This document shows positions 62,375-64,000 of a DNA stretch of 64,000 nt, piece after piece (position 1 is the first letter of the stretch; each line of letters opens with the position of its first letter). The DNA is from Prolixibacter denitrificans (GTDB lineage: Bacteria; Bacteroidota; Bacteroidia; Bacteroidales; Prolixibacteraceae). The DNA lies in NCBI RefSeq assembly GCF_003014495.1, contig NZ_PYGC01000003.1, forward strand, positions 372,001 to 436,000. Direction: 5' to 3'. The notes beneath the pieces are model-generated. The model did not search any database and was not told the DNA's origin. It saw only the letters and a list, made by a program, of their open reading frames with translations. The translations under genes were made by a program, and so were the position numbers.

Positions 62375-64000
62375 CTAATCGCTTGCCTGAAGTTTCTTCA
62401 GTTGCTTTTGCGGATAGGTTTCATCCGGTTTCAACTGCAAGGCCTTCTGATAATAAAACCTTGCCACGGTAGGATTTTGTTGATGAAACGCGGTATCCGC
62501 TTTGCGAATTTCTTCGTTGTATAAATTGTCGATGCTGCTTTGGCGCGCCCCGGCAATAATGGAGGCAATTTCCTTTAAACGATCGTCAGCCACGGTATCG
62601 GCTTTAATACCAGCCGCCCGCCTGTAATAGAAACGTGCCACTGCATATTCACCCTTATCAAAAGCATCATCGGCTTTTTCGATAGCAGCAGTAAACTGCC
62701 GGCGCTGTTCATCCGATTGCCAGTCCTGCATGGCCCGGTCAATCGCCTCGAGCTTCCGACGCGGATACTTTTCCCACGATTTAATATCCAACGCTTTCCT
62801 GTAATTCAACCTTGCGTTGGCATAATTTTCCTGCTGAAAACTTTTGTCACCATTGGAAATAAAAGCCAGGTATTTCTCCTGCATGTCGGCAGTGATGTGA
62901 GCAGCAATCAATTTATCGCATTCGTTCACGCGTTCTCCGGCATACGTGTCGCCGGGCTTTTCCTTCAGAGCCTCGAAGTAATAGAAACGGGCTCCCGACC
63001 ACTCACCTCGCTTAAAGGCCTGGTCTGCCTGAGCAATCTGCTTCTGGTAATCGGCAGAAACGTGCGTCGGCTTTGAGGCAACAGTGCGAACGACCGATTG
63101 TGCAGAAGGCTGAGAGGCTGAAGCCAGTTGTTGCTGATTCAGCATGTGCTGTGCTTTCAAACCTTTTTCCCGGGCAACCGAATCTTTTTTCAGACTATAG
63201 GCCTGACCGAAGAAATTAACAGCCTGTTCGTAGCTGCCAGCAGCGAATGCCTGGTCTCCCTGCTCCATCAAACTACGAAAATGCTCTTCTTTCGCTCTGG
63301 CCTCGGCCAATGCACGCCGTTGCTCCTGCTGATTTTTCAACAGCACCGAAGCCGAATCGCGTAGCGCAGTCACAGTCGCGTCGTCTGGTTTCATGTTCAG
63401 TGCTTCGTTAAAAATATCGACTGCCGAGCGGTAATTCTTTGCATCCAGCTGTTGATTTCCCCTGGAAACTGCATCAGAAAAAGCTGCAGCCAAAGAAGCA
63501 TTTCGGGCAATCAAACGGTTGATCTCGGCAATCTGCTGCTGCGGTTTTTCACTATTGGGTAAAATCGTCAGCGCCTGCTGGTAAGCCAGCTTTGCATCGG
63601 GATATTTCTTCAGACCCAAAAGACTGTCGGCTTTGCTCATCGCCTGACTGAACGCTTTGTCTTTTGCTGCCGCTTCGGCGAACAACCGGGCTTTCTCATC
63701 AGCTATCGCCTGCAAACGCTCATCTACCAACTTAATCTTGGCTTGCGCCAACGAATCACCAGGAATCAGATTTAACGCTTTCTGATAAGCATTTTTGGCG
63801 TCGTCGAACGATTTTGCGTTGAACCGGGTATCACCTTCGCTGATAAACATAGCATACTGCTGCCTGGCTACATCCGGTTTCTTTTCATTTGATTTCACCT
63901 CTTTTTCAGCCTCACGAATCTTCTTTTTCAAATCGGAATCGCGCGGATCGAGATTTTTAGCCCGCTCGATAGCTGCCATCGCCAGCGCCCATTGTCCCTC
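62375..64000 (-). CDS. Large TPR-repeat protein (5' part beyond the window)
   Basis: At least 541 residues, open to the window edge; residues EGQWALA lie directly upstream of the first in-frame ATG at 63979 and fit a TPR helix, so the start is outside. It consists of about ten helical repeats with a recurring pattern such as NYANARLNYRKALDIKSWE, YARFYYRRAAG and VARFYYQKALQLKPDETYP, interrupted by Ala/Lys/Arg-rich stretches. Such repeats form a protein-binding superhelix. The missing N-terminus may contain the functional domain or a membrane anchor. Partners unknown. Confidence 0.82.
   Translation of the reverse strand, partial: EGQWALAMAAIERAKNLDPRDSDLKKKIREAEKEVKSNEKKPDVARQQYAMFISEGDTRFNAKSFDDAKNAYQKALNLIPGDSLAQAKIKLVDERLQAIADEKARLFAEAAAKDKAFSQAMSKADSLLGLKKYPDAKLAYQQALTILPNSEKPQQQIAEINRLIARNASLAAAFSDAVSRGNQQLDAKNYRSAVDIFNEALNMKPDDATVTALRDSASVLLKNQQEQRRALAEARAKEEHFRSLMEQGDQAFAAGSYEQAVNFFGQAYSLKKDSVAREKGLKAQHMLNQQQLASASQPSAQSVVRTVASKPTHVSADYQKQIAQADQAFKRGEWSGARFYYFEALKEKPGDTYAGERVNECDKLIAAHITADMQEKYLAFISNGDKSFQQENYANARLNYRKALDIKSWEKYPRRKLEAIDRAMQDWQSDEQRRQFTAAIEKADDAFDKGEYAVARFYYRRAAGIKADTVADDRLKEIASIIAGARQSSIDNLYNEEIRKADTAFHQQNPTVARFYYQKALQLKPDETYPQKQLKKLQASD

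Overview
The window looks like ordinary chromosomal DNA from a member of the Bacteroidota. The class is most likely Bacteroidia, and an anaerobic or facultative Marinilabiliales/Prolixibacteraceae-type organism is my inference. Supporting signs are the primary sigma factor without region 1.1, promoters of the TTTG-N19-TAnnTTTG type, a Rho with a long disordered N-terminal insert, a two-subunit 2-oxoacid:ferredoxin oxidoreductase plus a single-chain pyruvate:ferredoxin oxidoreductase, the DUF6089-uppS-bamA-skp-skp cluster, and a tmRNA tag ending in YALAA. I see no rRNA, CRISPR array, prophage or insertion sequence.

Layout. 1-7 kb: a truncated hydrolase, a 994-residue receiver/ATP-grasp protein, korAB and a gamma-carbonic anhydrase. 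7-11 kb: a FucP-type sugar transporter divergent from a sugar nucleotidyltransferase and sugar kinase pair, a likely sugar-salvage cassette. 10.8-17.2 kb: an envelope operon on the minus strand (DUF6089 protein, uppS, bamA, two skp/ompH genes), then murI after a terminator. 17.3-22 kb: nadK with a CBS protein, pdxJ with an esterase, and malQ. 22-30 kb: a helical hypothetical gene, a possible small RNA, tonB-exbD-exbB and tamB, whose start lies in another frame. 30-37 kb: tsaD, a TauE-type permease, glyA and two tandem ClC genes. 37-42 kb: a flavin oxidoreductase, an M16 peptidase pair, a glycosyltransferase and a DUF4199 protein. 42.5-43.5 kb: an SRP RNA and six tRNA genes. 43.5-53 kb: conserved hypotheticals, a class IV aminotransferase, a NIPSNAP protein, a DUF5009 acyltransferase, nifJ and a DUF4143-type ATPase. 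53-58.5 kb: an orphan response regulator, rho, rpoD, rpe and ssrA. 58.5-64 kb: cfa, an Mth938 protein, a PP2C phosphatase, a tiny basic protein, a YbaK deacylase and a truncated TPR protein.

The genes fall into three themes. One is central anaerobic carbon metabolism (korAB, nifJ). The second is envelope biogenesis and energised outer-membrane transport (uppS, bamA, skp, tamB, TonB-ExbBD, murI, cfa). The third is basic information processing (rho, rpoD, ssrA, ffs, tRNAs, tsaD). Nothing is an obvious new multi-gene system. The items most worth a second look are the REC-REC-ATP-grasp protein that lacks the catalytic parts of PEP synthase, the tamB start displaced across an A7 run, a terminator-ended structured region after tonB, and two helical hypotheticals with a similar C-terminal pattern.
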